Part shown: piece after piece, positions 8,874 through 18,212 of the stretch
Position numbering within the stretch: the stretch's first letter is position 1
How the letters are laid out: every line of letters starts with the position of its first letter
From: Nitrospirae bacterium MYbin6
GTDB lineage: Bacteria; Nitrospirota; Thermodesulfovibrionia; Thermodesulfovibrionales; Magnetobacteriaceae
Length of the DNA: 64,000 bases
Assembly (NCBI GenBank): GCA_002753305.1
Contig: PEAC01000007.1
Coordinates: forward strand, 1 to 64,000
Direction: 5' to 3'
Made by a program: the position numbers and the translations under genes
Notes under the pieces: model-generated
The model's database searches: none
Told to the model about the DNA's origin: nothing
What the model saw: only the letters and a program-made list of their open reading frames with translations

Positions 8874-10597
8874 TGGATTACGCGAATCCTCTGTTGTGTA
8901 GGATTTTTCAGTGTTTTCATTGATTTAATATATTCAATAAAGACATCGGAGTCAATAAATCCGGTGTCGAGTGTGAAACTTGCCGCCTTCATTGGAGAGA
9001 TCGTTTCATTCCCATGGGAAACCATAAACCCATCACCGCCCTTTGCAACGTATTCACTTAGGGCTATTTTATATGAGGCGTCCAGGTTAATTGGCCCATA
9101 GGCCTGTGTATCGCGTGCCTTTACTTCCATGCTGCTGAGGCGCTGCCCCTTTTCCTTAGACATATTCAGTGTGAATCGAAGGCCGGATATATATAGAAAC
9201 GGGGGCCTTTTCATGCGTTTTATCTGAAACTCTATGGTTGACTCTATGGCGTCTTTTATCTGGCTGCCTTTGAGTTGCAGGACATATATATTATTGTTAA
9301 ATGGCATAAGGGAGTATGCGTCAGAAATTGTAACGTTGCCCTTTATGAGGTCTATGCGTACACCGCCGGAGTTCATAATGGAGATGGAGGTGTTGAGGCC
9401 GGCGGTCTTTTGGAGCATACTATCGGTAATGATTGGGCCTGTACCTGTGTTGTTTGCGCGCTTAAGGGTTTGCTCGGCATAGGCGATAGGCTCACGCGTG
9501 TAGTTTTTTATCGGGGCGGCATAGGAGTCGAGTTTTTGCATGGCAGCCTGGTCTTCTTTGACTATTTGAAAACGTGGGTTTGTAGCAATCTGTCCGTCTG
9601 AAAGCGCCTCACGAAAGTCTGGTACATTTTTCAGGTCATCGGAGAGTATAATCGCTGAGTTTGTGCGATAGGCGGCAATATTGCCGTTCGGGTTGAAATC
9701 AATGTCTATAAGTCCAAGTACCTTGCCAAATTCCCATGCAGTAACGACCAGGACAGTGGAGTTGTCCCTGCCCCGTACCTCCGTTGGATATGGTCCAACC
9801 GGGCGAAGGCCGGTTTGTCTGAGTTTGTCATCCCCTAAGAGCGTATGGGAGTGCCCGCCTACGATTACGTCAACGCCAGATATGGTACTGGCAAGGGCGA
9901 GGTCTTTTTCGTAGCCCACATGTGAAAGCAAGACTATGATGTTTATGCCCTGTGCTGTGAGGGCCGAGATGGCGGCCTGGGCGGACTTTTCAATGTCGTT
10001 GAATCTCACTGAATCTCCAGGTTTCGATATAAGTGGGGTATCTGCTGTGGTAACACCAACTATGCCGATCTTACGGCCGCCGGTTTCAATTACGGTATAG
10101 GGTTTAATCAGGCCAAATAGCGGTGAGTCGTTTGAGGGCTCAATGTTTGCAGATACAATGGGAAACGATGCCTTTTTGATAAATTCGGCAAGTACGGAAG
10201 GCCCCTTGTCGAATTCGTGATTGCCGGGGGCCATGGCGTCGAACCGCATCGCGTTGAAGAAATCCAGATCTGCAAGCCCGTGGTATTTCGAGAAAAACAC
10301 AGTGCCCGTAAAGACATCCCCGGCGTGAAGCAACAAGAGGTTCGGACATGTCTCTCTCACGTCCGCAATGGCCGCCGCAAGCCACGGGAATCCCCCGGCG
10401 CGGGCAACGAATGGGTGTGAATTATACTTAAGAGGGACGTTACTCGGCTCAAGATGCCCATGGGTGTCATTGATATGGGCTATGGAGAGGGTATAGATGC
10501 CGCCGGAGTTATCTGCAATGCCGTGTGTAGAGATCAGCAGCGCCAACACCAGGATAGTGATAAAACGCGTGGCGGCTGTTGTGTATCTGTTATTCAT
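8870..10597 (-). CDS. Secreted 5'-nucleotidase/2',3'-cyclic phosphodiesterase (UshA-like)
   Basis: A 575-residue periplasmic nucleotidase with a Sec signal peptide (residues 1-27, basic start then a hydrophobic run ending GIADN). The metallophosphatase half has AHINDTHGH, GNHEFD, SHVGYEKD and VGGHSHT, which bind the two metals. The C-terminal 5_nucleotid_C half has NSGGVR and the substrate-stacking region VAKGGDGF. ATG 10597 is chosen because it opens the signal peptide and has a GGAG Shine-Dalgarno eight bases upstream; the frame open upstream to 10666 adds an improbable N terminus. It may scavenge phosphate from nucleotides, fitting the pho genes nearby, but no Pho box was seen. Confidence 0.93.
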   Translation of the reverse strand: MNNRYTTAATRFITILVLALLISTHGIADNSGGIYTLSIAHINDTHGHLEPSNVPLKYNSHPFVARAGGFPWLAAAIADVRETCPNLLLLHAGDVFTGTVFFSKYHGLADLDFFNAMRFDAMAPGNHEFDKGPSVLAEFIKKASFPIVSANIEPSNDSPLFGLIKPYTVIETGGRKIGIVGVTTADTPLISKPGDSVRFNDIEKSAQAAISALTAQGINIIVLLSHVGYEKDLALASTISGVDVIVGGHSHTLLGDDKLRQTGLRPVGPYPTEVRGRDNSTVLVVTAWEFGKVLGLIDIDFNPNGNIAAYRTNSAIILSDDLKNVPDFREALSDGQIATNPRFQIVKEDQAAMQKLDSYAAPIKNYTREPIAYAEQTLKRANNTGTGPIITDSMLQKTAGLNTSISIMNSGGVRIDLIKGNVTISDAYSLMPFNNNIYVLQLKGSQIKDAIESTIEFQIKRMKRPPFLYISGLRFTLNMSKEKGQRLSSMEVKARDTQAYGPINLDASYKIALSEYVAKGGDGFMVSHGNETISPMKAASFTLDTGFIDSDVFIEYIKSMKTLKNPTQQRIRVIQ

Positions 10598-10740
10598 AAT
10601 GGTGCTCCATGTTGTTGTATTATAGAATCGAATTAACCATATTATCAACACGCGCGCGGGAGGCAAATAAAAGGCATTCCATATTTCAGCCTGTTTTGTT
10701 ATATTACCTGAGCGAATTGATAGATTTATGGAGGCAATAG

Positions 10741-11127
10741 ATGAAATTTACGTGTCTGAAATGTAATAAAGAGATGGCAATCAGGAAATCTGGGGATGAC
10801 CTTGCGAATATCTCGTTTTCGTGCCCCGAGTGTGGTAATGGTTTTGGATTGGCGGCAAACGAGATGGAGTCCAAGGTTATCAGGGATCTTGGGCTGCATC
10901 TGGAGATGGGCTACATACCTAAAGACCCTACCACCTTTGTAAAAGACGCGCTCGGTGCCGATACGCAGATTAAGTGGGAAAAAGATGCGCTGGAGAGGTT
11001 ATCAAAAATCCCCGAATTCGTAAGAGACATGGCAAAAAAAGGTATAGAAAAATACGCCTCAGAAAAGGGCGTTAAAATGATAACAACCGGCATTATGGAC
11101 GAAGTAAAGGAAATTTACGGTATGTGA
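10741..11127 (+). CDS. Zinc-ribbon plus PCP_red-domain protein
   Basis: A 128-residue protein of unknown role. Residues 1-40 carry two CxxC pairs (CLKC and CPEC), a likely zinc ribbon. Residues about 70-128 match the PCP_red domain found at the C terminus of the ChlB/BchB subunit of dark protochlorophyllide reductase: W-x4-A-x2-RL-x2-IPxFxRxxAxxxIExYA. No photosynthesis genes are present, and such stand-alone domains are widespread in non-photosynthetic anaerobes. A GGAGG Shine-Dalgarno precedes the ATG. It ends before a strong hairpin at 11137-11165. Confidence 0.75.
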   Translation: MKFTCLKCNKEMAIRKSGDDLANISFSCPECGNGFGLAANEMESKVIRDLGLHLEMGYIPKDPTTFVKDALGADTQIKWEKDALERLSKIPEFVRDMAKKGIEKYASEKGVKMITTGIMDEVKEIYGM

Positions 11128-11136
11128 ATTGAGTTA

Positions 11137-11165
11137 GGCGGCAGGTGATTAGTTCACCTGCCGCC
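11137..11165. terminator. Perfect 12-bp hairpin after the PCP_red gene
   Basis: GGCGGCAGGTGA and its exact complement TCACCTGCCGCC flank a 5-base loop, starting 9 bp after the stop codon. There is no clear T tract on the plus strand, so it may act as a Rho-assisted terminator, an mRNA-stabilising hairpin, or an insulator before the nosL cluster. Confidence 0.6.
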
Positions 11166-11186
11166 TCTCCACCACTGTACGTGCCG

Positions 11187-11240
11187 TTCGGAACCGAAAC
11201 CTGGAACGTGTTTATTTATATCGCTCGGATTTATTATAAT
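11187..11240 (+). promoter_or_regulatory. Putative nosL-cluster control region
   Basis: An inverted repeat TTCGGAACCGAA (11187-11198) lies about 40 bp before a perfect -10 hexamer TATAAT (11235-11240). The -35 is poor (TTTATT near 11211), which would fit a promoter needing an activator. The leader from there to the GTG at 11302 is about 55 bases and ends in an AGGAGG Shine-Dalgarno. No identity for the regulator can be given. Confidence 0.35.
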
Positions 11241-11301
11241 AGGTGTGTGAACCGAATCCTTTATTAAAAGGTTATATTTCAGCGTCGTGCAGGAGGTTTT
11301 A

Positions 11302-11799
11302 GTGTTTAGAAGATCTTTGATTGTTGCCCTGTTGCTTTTGGCCATATCCGTGGCCGCATATGCCGCCGAGCCTCAAAAACCGTCGCAAAGCGACAAGTGT
11401 GCCGTCTGTGGTATGCTCGTTGCTCCTCACTCGAAATGGCTGTCTCAGATTATCTTTAAAGACGGCACGGCCGTGTTCTTTGACGGCCCAAAGGACATGT
11501 TCAAGTTCTACTTCGACATCCCTAAGCACGCACCTAAAAAGACACTGGCAGATGTCTCAGATATATACGTTACCGATTACTACTCGGCAAAGACAGTGAA
11601 GGCACAAGACGCGGTTTTTGTTATTGGAAGCGATGTCATGGGCCCTATGGGTAAGGAATTCGTCCCCGTGAGCCAGGACAAGGTAAAAAATTTCATGGTC
11701 GACCACAAGGGGGCAAAGGCCCTTAAGTTTGACGAAATTAAGGCCGCGGACTTTCACTCAAACGATATGGACAAGTCCCATTCAGACCATCACCACTGA
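11302..11799 (+). CDS. nosL: NosL family copper-binding protein
   Basis: A 165-residue exported protein related to NosL, a copper(I) carrier best known from nitrous oxide reductase maturation. Residues 1-23 form a signal peptide ending AYAAEPQ. The family motif CAVCGMLVAPHSKW (about residues 34-47), with Cys-x2-Cys-Gly-Met, and the following FFDGPKDMFKFY are clear. The C terminus is His-rich (SHSDHHH), which may also bind metal. GTG 11302 is chosen because AGGAGG ends six bases upstream, although the frame opens at 11287. No nosZ is in the window; it heads a cluster with an ABC exporter-like pair, so the client may be another copper enzyme. Confidence 0.9.
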   Translation: MFRRSLIVALLLLAISVAAYAAEPQKPSQSDKCAVCGMLVAPHSKWLSQIIFKDGTAVFFDGPKDMFKFYFDIPKHAPKKTLADVSDIYVTDYYSAKTVKAQDAVFVIGSDVMGPMGKEFVPVSQDKVKNFMVDHKGAKALKFDEIKAADFHSNDMDKSHSDHHH

Positions 11800-11804
11800 G
11801 ATAT

Positions 11805-12092
11805 ATGGCCAGGAGCAAGCTATTCGCCTGGTTTATTGCTATAGAGGCGGCTGTACTTATTGTGTTCTATCTGAGCGCGACCAGTGAGGTCTCATCCAGA
11901 GAGCGGGAAATGTCTTTAAAGCGCTCCATGGTGCGCGCTATGAAATTAACCGATGTCGCATTTTGGACGGAGGCCAGATATACCCGCCATCCCTCTCAGG
12001 CAGACATATTCACCGCGTTTCAGGATTTCCCATCATCGCCTGACCACTTTCCAGCTGGCTCTATTGTACCTCCAAGGCTAAAACCCTTATGA
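11805..12092 (+). CDS. Small single-pass membrane protein of the nosL cluster
   Basis: A 95-residue protein not known to me by function. Residues 7-25 form one membrane segment; the rest is probably periplasmic. The segment TRHPSQADIFTAFQDFPSSPDHFPAGSI (read in pieces around residues 57-84) is rich in His, Pro and aromatic residues and looks conserved-type rather than random. It lies 5 bp after nosL and overlaps the permease gene by 4 bp, so it is almost certainly translated with them. It may be a partner of the permease or a metal ligand carrier. Confidence 0.75.
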   Translation: MARSKLFAWFIAIEAAVLIVFYLSATSEVSSREREMSLKRSMVRAMKLTDVAFWTEARYTRHPSQADIFTAFQDFPSSPDHFPAGSIVPPRLKPL

Positions 12093-13246
12093 AAGGACAT
12101 AACCGAATCCTTGAATACGCACTATCCACTTTGCTTAGAAGAAAATTTAAGAACTTCTCCGTGGCGGCCATCTTCAGCATTTTAATTGCCATACTGAGTT
12201 CGATATTATTTCTTACGCACGCATATAAGACCGAAACTCTCAAATTGCTTGACAACTCCCCTGAGATAGTCCTTCAGAATATGTCAGGCGGCAGGCACGA
12301 GCTCATCCCCATTGAGTACATCAAGACCATTTCCGCAATCCCCGGCGTCGGGAATATAACGCCCAGATACTGGGGATACTACTATGACTCACTGACCAGC
12401 GCAACCTACACCCTTATGGCAGCGGATGAAAATATGCGCGACGTAAAACTCATCGAAGGACGTATGCCTGAGTCTGACGGTGAATGCGCCATCGGAAAAG
12501 GCGTGGCTGCCATCAGGCAGGCCGCCCTCAACGAAGATTTCTTCCTGACCCTCGGCACCGAACAAAACGTTAACCTGAAAATTACCGGTATCTTCACCAC
12601 AAACTCCACCATTCTGACAAACGATCTAGTCGTCCTGACAAAGGACAACCTTATAAGGTTTTTCAATATGCCCTCCAATAAGGCAACTGACATCACCATA
12701 GAGGTAAACAACCCCTCCGAGGTGACTACCGTTGCAAGGAAAATCCGGCGCGCGTACCCGGACTCAAGGCCAATACTCAGGAGTGAGCTTATCCGCACAT
12801 ACGATAATATATTTAACTGGCGCGCCGGGATTGTGCTGACAATGTTTTTCGGGGCTATCGCGGCCTTCATGATATTCGTCTGGGATAAGGCCTCGGGGAT
12901 AAGCGCCGATGAGCGGCAGGAGATAGGAATTCTCAAGGCCATCGGCTGGGAGACCTCGGATGTGCTTGCGCTGAAGTTCTGGGAAGGCGCCGCCGTTGCG
13001 CTTAGTTCGTTTTTTACCGGATTAATCCTGGCATATGTGCATGTGTTTTATTTTAATGCCGCAGTGCTTACTCCAGTCTTAAAGGGCTGGTCGGTGTTAT
13101 TTCCAAAGTTTGAGCCAATGCCCTATATCGATATTTATCAGATATTCGTCCTGTTTTTCCTCACAGTGGTTCCTTACGTGGCCGCCTCCGTTGTGCCTTC
13201 CTGGAAGGCCGCAATCTCAGACCCTGACTCCGTAATGAGGGGATAA
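12089..13246 (+). CDS. FtsX/MacB-type ABC transporter permease
   Basis: A 385-residue permease. It has an N-terminal membrane segment (about residues 23-45), a large periplasmic MacB_PCD-like domain (about 55-225), then three membrane segments in the FtsX arrangement (about 247-270, 295-322, 347-370). The cytoplasmic loop DERQEIGILKAIGW is the hallmark that contacts the ATPase. Such proteins transmit ATP hydrolysis to periplasmic partners or extract lipoproteins or substrates rather than moving them through a channel. It pairs with the ATPase gene one base downstream. Confidence 0.9.
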   Translation: MKGHNRILEYALSTLLRRKFKNFSVAAIFSILIAILSSILFLTHAYKTETLKLLDNSPEIVLQNMSGGRHELIPIEYIKTISAIPGVGNITPRYWGYYYDSLTSATYTLMAADENMRDVKLIEGRMPESDGECAIGKGVAAIRQAALNEDFFLTLGTEQNVNLKITGIFTTNSTILTNDLVVLTKDNLIRFFNMPSNKATDITIEVNNPSEVTTVARKIRRAYPDSRPILRSELIRTYDNIFNWRAGIVLTMFFGAIAAFMIFVWDKASGISADERQEIGILKAIGWETSDVLALKFWEGAAVALSSFFTGLILAYVHVFYFNAAVLTPVLKGWSVLFPKFEPMPYIDIYQIFVLFFLTVVPYVAASVVPSWKAAISDPDSVMRG

Positions 13247-13247
13247 G

Positions 13248-13949
13248 ATGGACGCCGTTATCACAACCGCTGAGGTATCGAAGGTGTTTAACATGGGCCT
13301 TGCCGATGAGGTAAGGGCCGTAACAGGTGTGTCCATTGAGATTGCACGAGGGGGAATCACGGTGTTAAAAGGCCCTAGCGGCTCAGGGAAGACAACCCTC
13401 CTGGGGCTTATCGGTTGCATGTCAAGGCCCACGGAGGGGAAGATTGTTGTTGAAGGCAAGGACGTTGCAAAACTCCCGGAGCGTTTTCTCACCGCCGTCC
13501 GGCGAAAGACCTTTGGCTTTATCTTCCAGCAGTTCAACCTCATCAGGGGTCTGACCGTAGGGGAAAACGTCATGCTTCCCCTCTACCCTACAGAAATACA
13601 GACAGGGCCGATGACACAGCGCTTGGAGGGCATTCTGGCTAAACTGGAGCTGACAGACAAACGCGGTGTCAAAATTCAACACCTCTCAGGCGGCCAGCAG
13701 CAGCGCGTGGCAATTGCGCGAGCCTTGATAAATGAACCAGCCATAATCCTTGCCGATGAACCCACCGCGCATCTTGACACAAAACTCTCCGAGGACTTTC
13801 TACACATCATAATGGCTTTAAATAAAGATGGAAAGACCATCGTCATAGCCACTCACGATCCATTGATATACGATAAACCCTACATTGATAACATAATTGA
13901 GATGCGCGACGGCGCGGTTACGGCGGTTAAAGGGGGTTGCGCGCAGTGA
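13248..13949 (+). CDS. LolD/MacB-type ABC transporter ATPase
   Basis: A 233-residue ATPase with Walker [10 protein letters not shown] (about residues 40-48), the Q-loop FQQFN, signature LSGGQQQR near 147-154, Walker [13 protein letters not shown] and H-loop THD. These are typical of the LolD/MacB/FtsE branch, matching its permease neighbour. It starts 1 bp after the permease gene and shares a GTGA overlap with the next gene, so the three are co-translated. Confidence 0.92.
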   Translation: MDAVITTAEVSKVFNMGLADEVRAVTGVSIEIARGGITVLKGPSGSGKTTLLGLIGCMSRPTEGKIVVEGKDVAKLPERFLTAVRRKTFGFIFQQFNLIRGLTVGENVMLPLYPTEIQTGPMTQRLEGILAKLELTDKRGVKIQHLSGGQQQRVAIARALINEPAIILADEPTAHLDTKLSEDFLHIIMALNKDGKTIVIATHDPLIYDKPYIDNIIEMRDGAVTAVKGGCAQ

Positions 13950-14950
13950 TATTTCAACCCGGCATCCTTGCCCTCGTAGCTGGTTCGCTGATTGTCCTCA
14001 TAATGGTATTCTTTTCCGTTTTCCTTGGAATAAGAATAATCCGCGGATGGGACATTACAACAAGTACTGCTGGGCAACTAGCGCTTGAGCGGCAGACATA
14101 TCTCGTATCAACAATCATGAAATACGTAATGGGGTTTCAGATCCTGTCCCTGTTCCTGTTCGTTTATACGGCCGATGATATTCATAAACTCTTCGTCGGG
14201 GCGATGTGTACGACGGGGTCGCTAAACGCTAATACCATAGGATGGTACGTGTTGCTTGCAAAGATTGTGATTTTTTTCCTGTGCTCACTGTGGCTTGCCA
14301 TTAACCATGTCGATGAAATGGGCGAGGACTACCCACTTGTCAGGCTCAAGTATAAATATCTGGTCGTGTTGGCCCCTGTTATCGCGCTTGAGGCATACTG
14401 GCAGCTGGACTATTTCCTTGGACTGCGCGCAAATGTGATTACCGCGTGCTGCAGTTCGCTCTTTAGCGATGAGGGGATTACGGTATCGTCCACGCTGTCG
14501 TCGCTTCCTGTGGGACCGGCAATGTATGTCTTTTACGCCGCGGGGGCTGTTGAGATTGCCCTGCTGTGGATCTTGGCCCGGTGGAAAGGTGTCTCGCCTT
14601 TAAGGTACATCTCCGGCGTCTGGTCATTCATATTTTTTATTATCTCCATCGCATCCATTATATCTTTCGTATCCATTTACTATTATGAGACCCCGGTGCA
14701 CCATTGCCCTTTCGACATGCTGCAAAAACGGTATAATTTTATAGGGTATCCACTGTACGCCTCCCTCTTTGGCGGTGTACTTTTCAGCCTTGCCGCATCG
14801 GCGGTAGAACCATTTAAGAAAATCGATTCGCTGCGGACTGAAATTCACAATGCCCAGAGGAGATGGACAAAGATTTCCATTGCGTTAATAATATTGTTTA
14901 TAATTATAGCGACATGGCCGATAGTATTTTCAAATTTCAAGACGTATTAA
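13946..14950 (+). CDS. Multi-pass membrane protein of the nosL-ABC cluster
   Basis: A 334-residue protein with about eight membrane segments and no family I can name. Notable residues are a Cys pair in ITACCSSLF, another in AMCTTG, and an HHCPFDML motif near residue 255 next to a membrane boundary; these could bind copper or heme. GTG 13946 is preferred to TTG 13937 because it makes the classic GTGA overlap with the ATPase stop. Its place at the end of the nosL cluster argues for a role in metal delivery or in electron transfer. Confidence 0.75.
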   Translation: MIFQPGILALVAGSLIVLIMVFFSVFLGIRIIRGWDITTSTAGQLALERQTYLVSTIMKYVMGFQILSLFLFVYTADDIHKLFVGAMCTTGSLNANTIGWYVLLAKIVIFFLCSLWLAINHVDEMGEDYPLVRLKYKYLVVLAPVIALEAYWQLDYFLGLRANVITACCSSLFSDEGITVSSTLSSLPVGPAMYVFYAAGAVEIALLWILARWKGVSPLRYISGVWSFIFFIISIASIISFVSIYYYETPVHHCPFDMLQKRYNFIGYPLYASLFGGVLFSLAASAVEPFKKIDSLRTEIHNAQRRWTKISIALIILFIIIATWPIVFSNFKTY

Positions 14951-14982
14951 AATACGATGGCGCCCAGTCCACCCCGCCCATA

Positions 14983-17900
14983 ATGAACCGCACTGCAAGC
15001 ATGATTATTTATATAGCGGCCCTCATGGCGGCCTTTGCGCTTCGCTCCGTACTTGCCGTGTCAATAGAAGGGCATCCGATAGACATTGGCACGTTTAAGG
15101 CATGGGCAGTGCATTCGGGCACTGTGGGGCTGTCCAGGTTTTATTCTGGGGAGGTGTTTGCCGACTATCCGCCGGGCTATGTGTATGTCTTCTACCTGAT
15201 AGGGAAGATAAAAAGCGCGCTTTCGCTTTCTGACGCCTCGAAATCGTTTTTATACCTCGTAAAGCTCCCGTCAATTATAACGGACATTGCGGCGGCTCAT
15301 ATCGTGTTTTTAATGTCACGAAGGCATTTCCCCGTTATGGCAGCCGCTGTACTTGCCCTGGCCTATGCCTTTAACCCGGCAGTAATTGTGAATTCTGCCG
15401 TGTGGGGGCAGGTGGACTCGGTATTCAGCCTGTTTATCCTGGTGTTTATCCTGTTGATCTCTACGGGGCGAATTACAGCGGGGGCGGTGGTGTTTGCGCT
15501 CTCGGTGTTAATCAAACCACAGGGGCTGATCTTTACGCCTGTCCTGATTTTCGCTTTGAGCCGTGTATCTCTAAAGCAAATGGGCATCGCTGCCGGTGCG
15601 GCCGCCTGTGTGTTTATCGCGGCAGTAGCGCCTTTTTCGATTAACAAAGATGTGTTTTGGATTTTCAGCCACTACCTTGAGACACTCACCTCGTACCCAT
15701 ATGCCACGCTGAATGCGTTTAATCTCTTTGCCTTGTGGGGCGCTAATTTCGCACCGGTTACGGACAGGATTCTTGGGATAACCTATGAGCTATGGGGCTA
15801 TATGTTCATAGTCCTGGCTGTCGCCTGGTGTACGTATTTATTTTATAAGAAACGCGGGCAGGAGGGGATATATTACTTTATCGCCGCGATTTTGATAACC
15901 TCGGTATTCGTCACGTCGGTGAAGATGCACGAGCGCTATCTGTTTCCCGTGCTTGCGCTCCTGCTTGCCGCATATGCCGCGATAAGGGACAAACGGCTCT
16001 TGTATCTTTACGCGTTTATCAGCACAACGTTTTTTATTAACGAGGCCTATGTGCTTCACTTCGGCATAAGGGAACAATACCACCTTGACCCGTATGGCGG
16101 CGTGCTTCAGATTGTCTCGTTGGCACATGTCGGGGCGCTTATCTATATCATAAAACTGGGCGCTGACCTCTTCGTAAGAGAGCCAAAGCCGCGTGAGAAC
16201 TCACCAGCCGCGCTTGATGCCCCAATACCAATTCCGCCCTCTCTGAGGCTTGCCAGAAAGGACTTCACCGCCATAGCGATATTTACTATTTTCAACCTAG
16301 CCATCATGTACTACGGCCTTGGGTCGTCAAGTACGCCGGAGACATTTTGGACAGCCTCCGATAAGGGCAAAAGCGTCTATATAGACTTTGGCGCGGAAAG
16401 GCAAATCGGCAGGGTCTGTATCTTCAACGGCATAGGGGAAGGGATATTTGAGATGCGTTATTCTCTGGATTTTACGGTCTGGCAGCAGACAGAGACGCTC
16501 AAACAAAAGGCCGTATTTCAATGGCAGTGCCAGGACACGAATCTTAAGGGCCGTTATGTCATGTTGACGGCCAATGTGCCTGGGGCGATGCTCAACGAGA
16601 TAGGCTTTTTTGAGAAGAACGCCAAGACCCCGCTGCCAATAAAATCGGCAATGCCTTTTGAGCCGATTGCAAGCGCTGCCCTTTCGAACCAATCCCCTGT
16701 CGAACACCTGGTGGACGAACAGGATACCGTCCCTTTGGCGCCTTCATACACAAACGGCACATATTTCGACGAAGTCTACCACGCGCGCACGGCCTATGAG
16801 TATCTTCACGGGCTGCCGGTATATGAAACGACACATCCGCCCCTTGGCAAGGTCTTTATCGAAGCGGGGATTATCGCATTCGGAATGAACCCATTCGGAT
16901 GGAGGGTAACAGGGGCGTTATTTGCCGCGTTTATCCCTGGGCTTATCTATGTGTTTGGGTTCAGGCTTTTCGGGCAGCGCCGATACGCCCTGATAGCATC
17001 GCTGCTGATGACATTTGACTTTATGCGGTTTGCCCAGGGGCGAATGGCCACAGTTGATACGTACGCGGTGTTTTTCATAATCCTGATGTACTACTATATG
17101 TACAGATATTGGGAGGCGGCCGCCACAAACAAGATAGATGTATTTACCAAAGACGCCCGTTTATATTTAGGCCTCAGCGGGTTGTTTTTCGGATTAGGGG
17201 TGGCAGTGAAATGGATTTCCATCTATGCCGGGGGCGGGCTTGCGGTGATTTTTTTCGCGTCTATTGCAAAGAGATACATAGAGTTCGGCAAGCTTGAGGT
17301 ACCCCAAAAAAAACGCCAGGGCAAAAAGAAACAACCGGCACAGCAAACGCCTCAATTGAGCATCAAGGCCTTACACTCGGCCACACTTAAGGCCATACAA
17401 TACGCGGCGCTATTTTTCATCCTTATTCCCGCCGTGATTTATACCCTGTCCTACATGCCCACGGTGAAATACCAGGGCGTGGCTGAACTCTTAAAGACCG
17501 TCAGGCAAAGCCAAACCGACATGTACGATTATCATAAGAACTTAAACGCCGAGCACCCGTTTTCATCCAACTGGTACGAGTGGCCGATTATGAAAAGGCC
17601 TCTGTGGCTTTACAGTGGTTCTCCGCCGGAGGGGCAGGTTCAGAGTATTGTCTCGATGGGAAATCCGGCCGTCTGGTGGGTGGGGATAGTGGCGGTTGCG
17701 GTGGTGTTAGTGGCAGTTTTATCAGGGAAACAGACCGGGGCCGGACTGTTTATCGTCCTGACGGGCCTGTGCGCGCAGTACCTGCCCTGGACTGCAGTGC
17801 CGCGCCTTACGTTTATATATCATTTTTACGCCTCCGTGCCGTTTATGATATTTTGTATAACCTTCTGTATAAAATGGCTCGAACAGTGGAGGGACGGCCT

Positions 17901-18042
17901 GAGATGGTTGACCTACGCATATATCTCCGTGACGGTCATACTATTCATAGCGTTTTATCCCATATTAACCGGCATCCCGGTGAGCAAGGCATATGTCAGG
18001 GCGGCATTGAGATGGTTTAACAGCTGGATATTTTATAGTTGA
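14983..18042 (+). CDS. Giant two-part membrane glycosyltransferase (GT87-like + discoidin-like + PMT)
   Basis: A 1019-residue protein about twice the normal length for this class. The N-terminal half (about 1-410) is a polytopic, GT87/PMT_2-like domain with an ADYPPGYVYVF loop. The middle (about 440-590) is a short membrane segment plus a beta-rich module resembling a discoidin/F5-8C carbohydrate-binding fold. The C-terminal half is a protein-O-mannosyltransferase-type domain with the acidic pair in YFDEVYHART and the motif THPPLGK. It should use a polyprenyl-phosphate sugar on the outer face of the inner membrane. The start is uncertain (14863, 14917 or 14983); I took the one just before the first membrane helix. 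Its 3' end is duplicated twice downstream. Confidence 0.82.
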   Translation: MNRTASMIIYIAALMAAFALRSVLAVSIEGHPIDIGTFKAWAVHSGTVGLSRFYSGEVFADYPPGYVYVFYLIGKIKSALSLSDASKSFLYLVKLPSIITDIAAAHIVFLMSRRHFPVMAAAVLALAYAFNPAVIVNSAVWGQVDSVFSLFILVFILLISTGRITAGAVVFALSVLIKPQGLIFTPVLIFALSRVSLKQMGIAAGAAACVFIAAVAPFSINKDVFWIFSHYLETLTSYPYATLNAFNLFALWGANFAPVTDRILGITYELWGYMFIVLAVAWCTYLFYKKRGQEGIYYFIAAILITSVFVTSVKMHERYLFPVLALLLAAYAAIRDKRLLYLYAFISTTFFINEAYVLHFGIREQYHLDPYGGVLQIVSLAHVGALIYIIKLGADLFVREPKPRENSPAALDAPIPIPPSLRLARKDFTAIAIFTIFNLAIMYYGLGSSSTPETFWTASDKGKSVYIDFGAERQIGRVCIFNGIGEGIFEMRYSLDFTVWQQTETLKQKAVFQWQCQDTNLKGRYVMLTANVPGAMLNEIGFFEKNAKTPLPIKSAMPFEPIASAALSNQSPVEHLVDEQDTVPLAPSYTNGTYFDEVYHARTAYEYLHGLPVYETTHPPLGKVFIEAGIIAFGMNPFGWRVTGALFAAFIPGLIYVFGFRLFGQRRYALIASLLMTFDFMRFAQGRMATVDTYAVFFIILMYYYMYRYWEAAATNKIDVFTKDARLYLGLSGLFFGLGVAVKWISIYAGGGLAVIFFASIAKRYIEFGKLEVPQKKRQGKKKQPAQQTPQLSIKALHSATLKAIQYAALFFILIPAVIYTLSYMPTVKYQGVAELLKTVRQSQTDMYDYHKNLNAEHPFSSNWYEWPIMKRPLWLYSGSPPEGQVQSIVSMGNPAVWWVGIVAVAVVLVAVLSGKQTGAGLFIVLTGLCAQYLPWTAVPRLTFIYHFYASVPFMIFCITFCIKWLEQWRDGLRWLTYAYISVTVILFIAFYPILTGIPVSKAYVRAALRWFNSWIFYS

Positions 18043-18178
18043 GCGAGGTAATTCATAGCAACCGCGCTACGGAACTACCGCTTTTTCATAAATCACGAGA
18101 ATATTTATTGTACCTTCCGGTGTCTCCTGAACACAGATTCCGTCACCAGGATTAAGTATGGTGTCCCATTATTGTCCT
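17710..18178 (+). repeat. Repeat copy A: 3' end of the giant glycosyltransferase gene plus downstream 135 bp
   Basis: This stretch, covering the last 110 codons of the glycosyltransferase and about 135 bp after its stop, is repeated at 18840-19313 (copy B). Its core 17965-18044 is repeated again at 21676-21755 (copy C). Copy A is the intact, in-frame version. By eye A and B are roughly 85 percent identical. Confidence 0.9.
18067..18178 (-). pseudogene. Possible 3' remnant of a convergent gene (copy A)
   Basis: On the minus strand, about 33 codons read without a stop (for example GTINILVIYEKAV) and end at a TAG facing the glycosyltransferase stop. The equivalent frame is also open in copy B and ends at TAA at the same place. 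The frame is closed upstream by a TAA in both copies. It could be the tail of a gene that once converged on the glycosyltransferase. Substitutions between the two copies are not clearly synonymous, so this is a weak call. Confidence 0.25.
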
Positions 18179-18212
18179 GTTCCTGGTTTTGTAGTCTCAC
18201 CCCTGGCTTACC

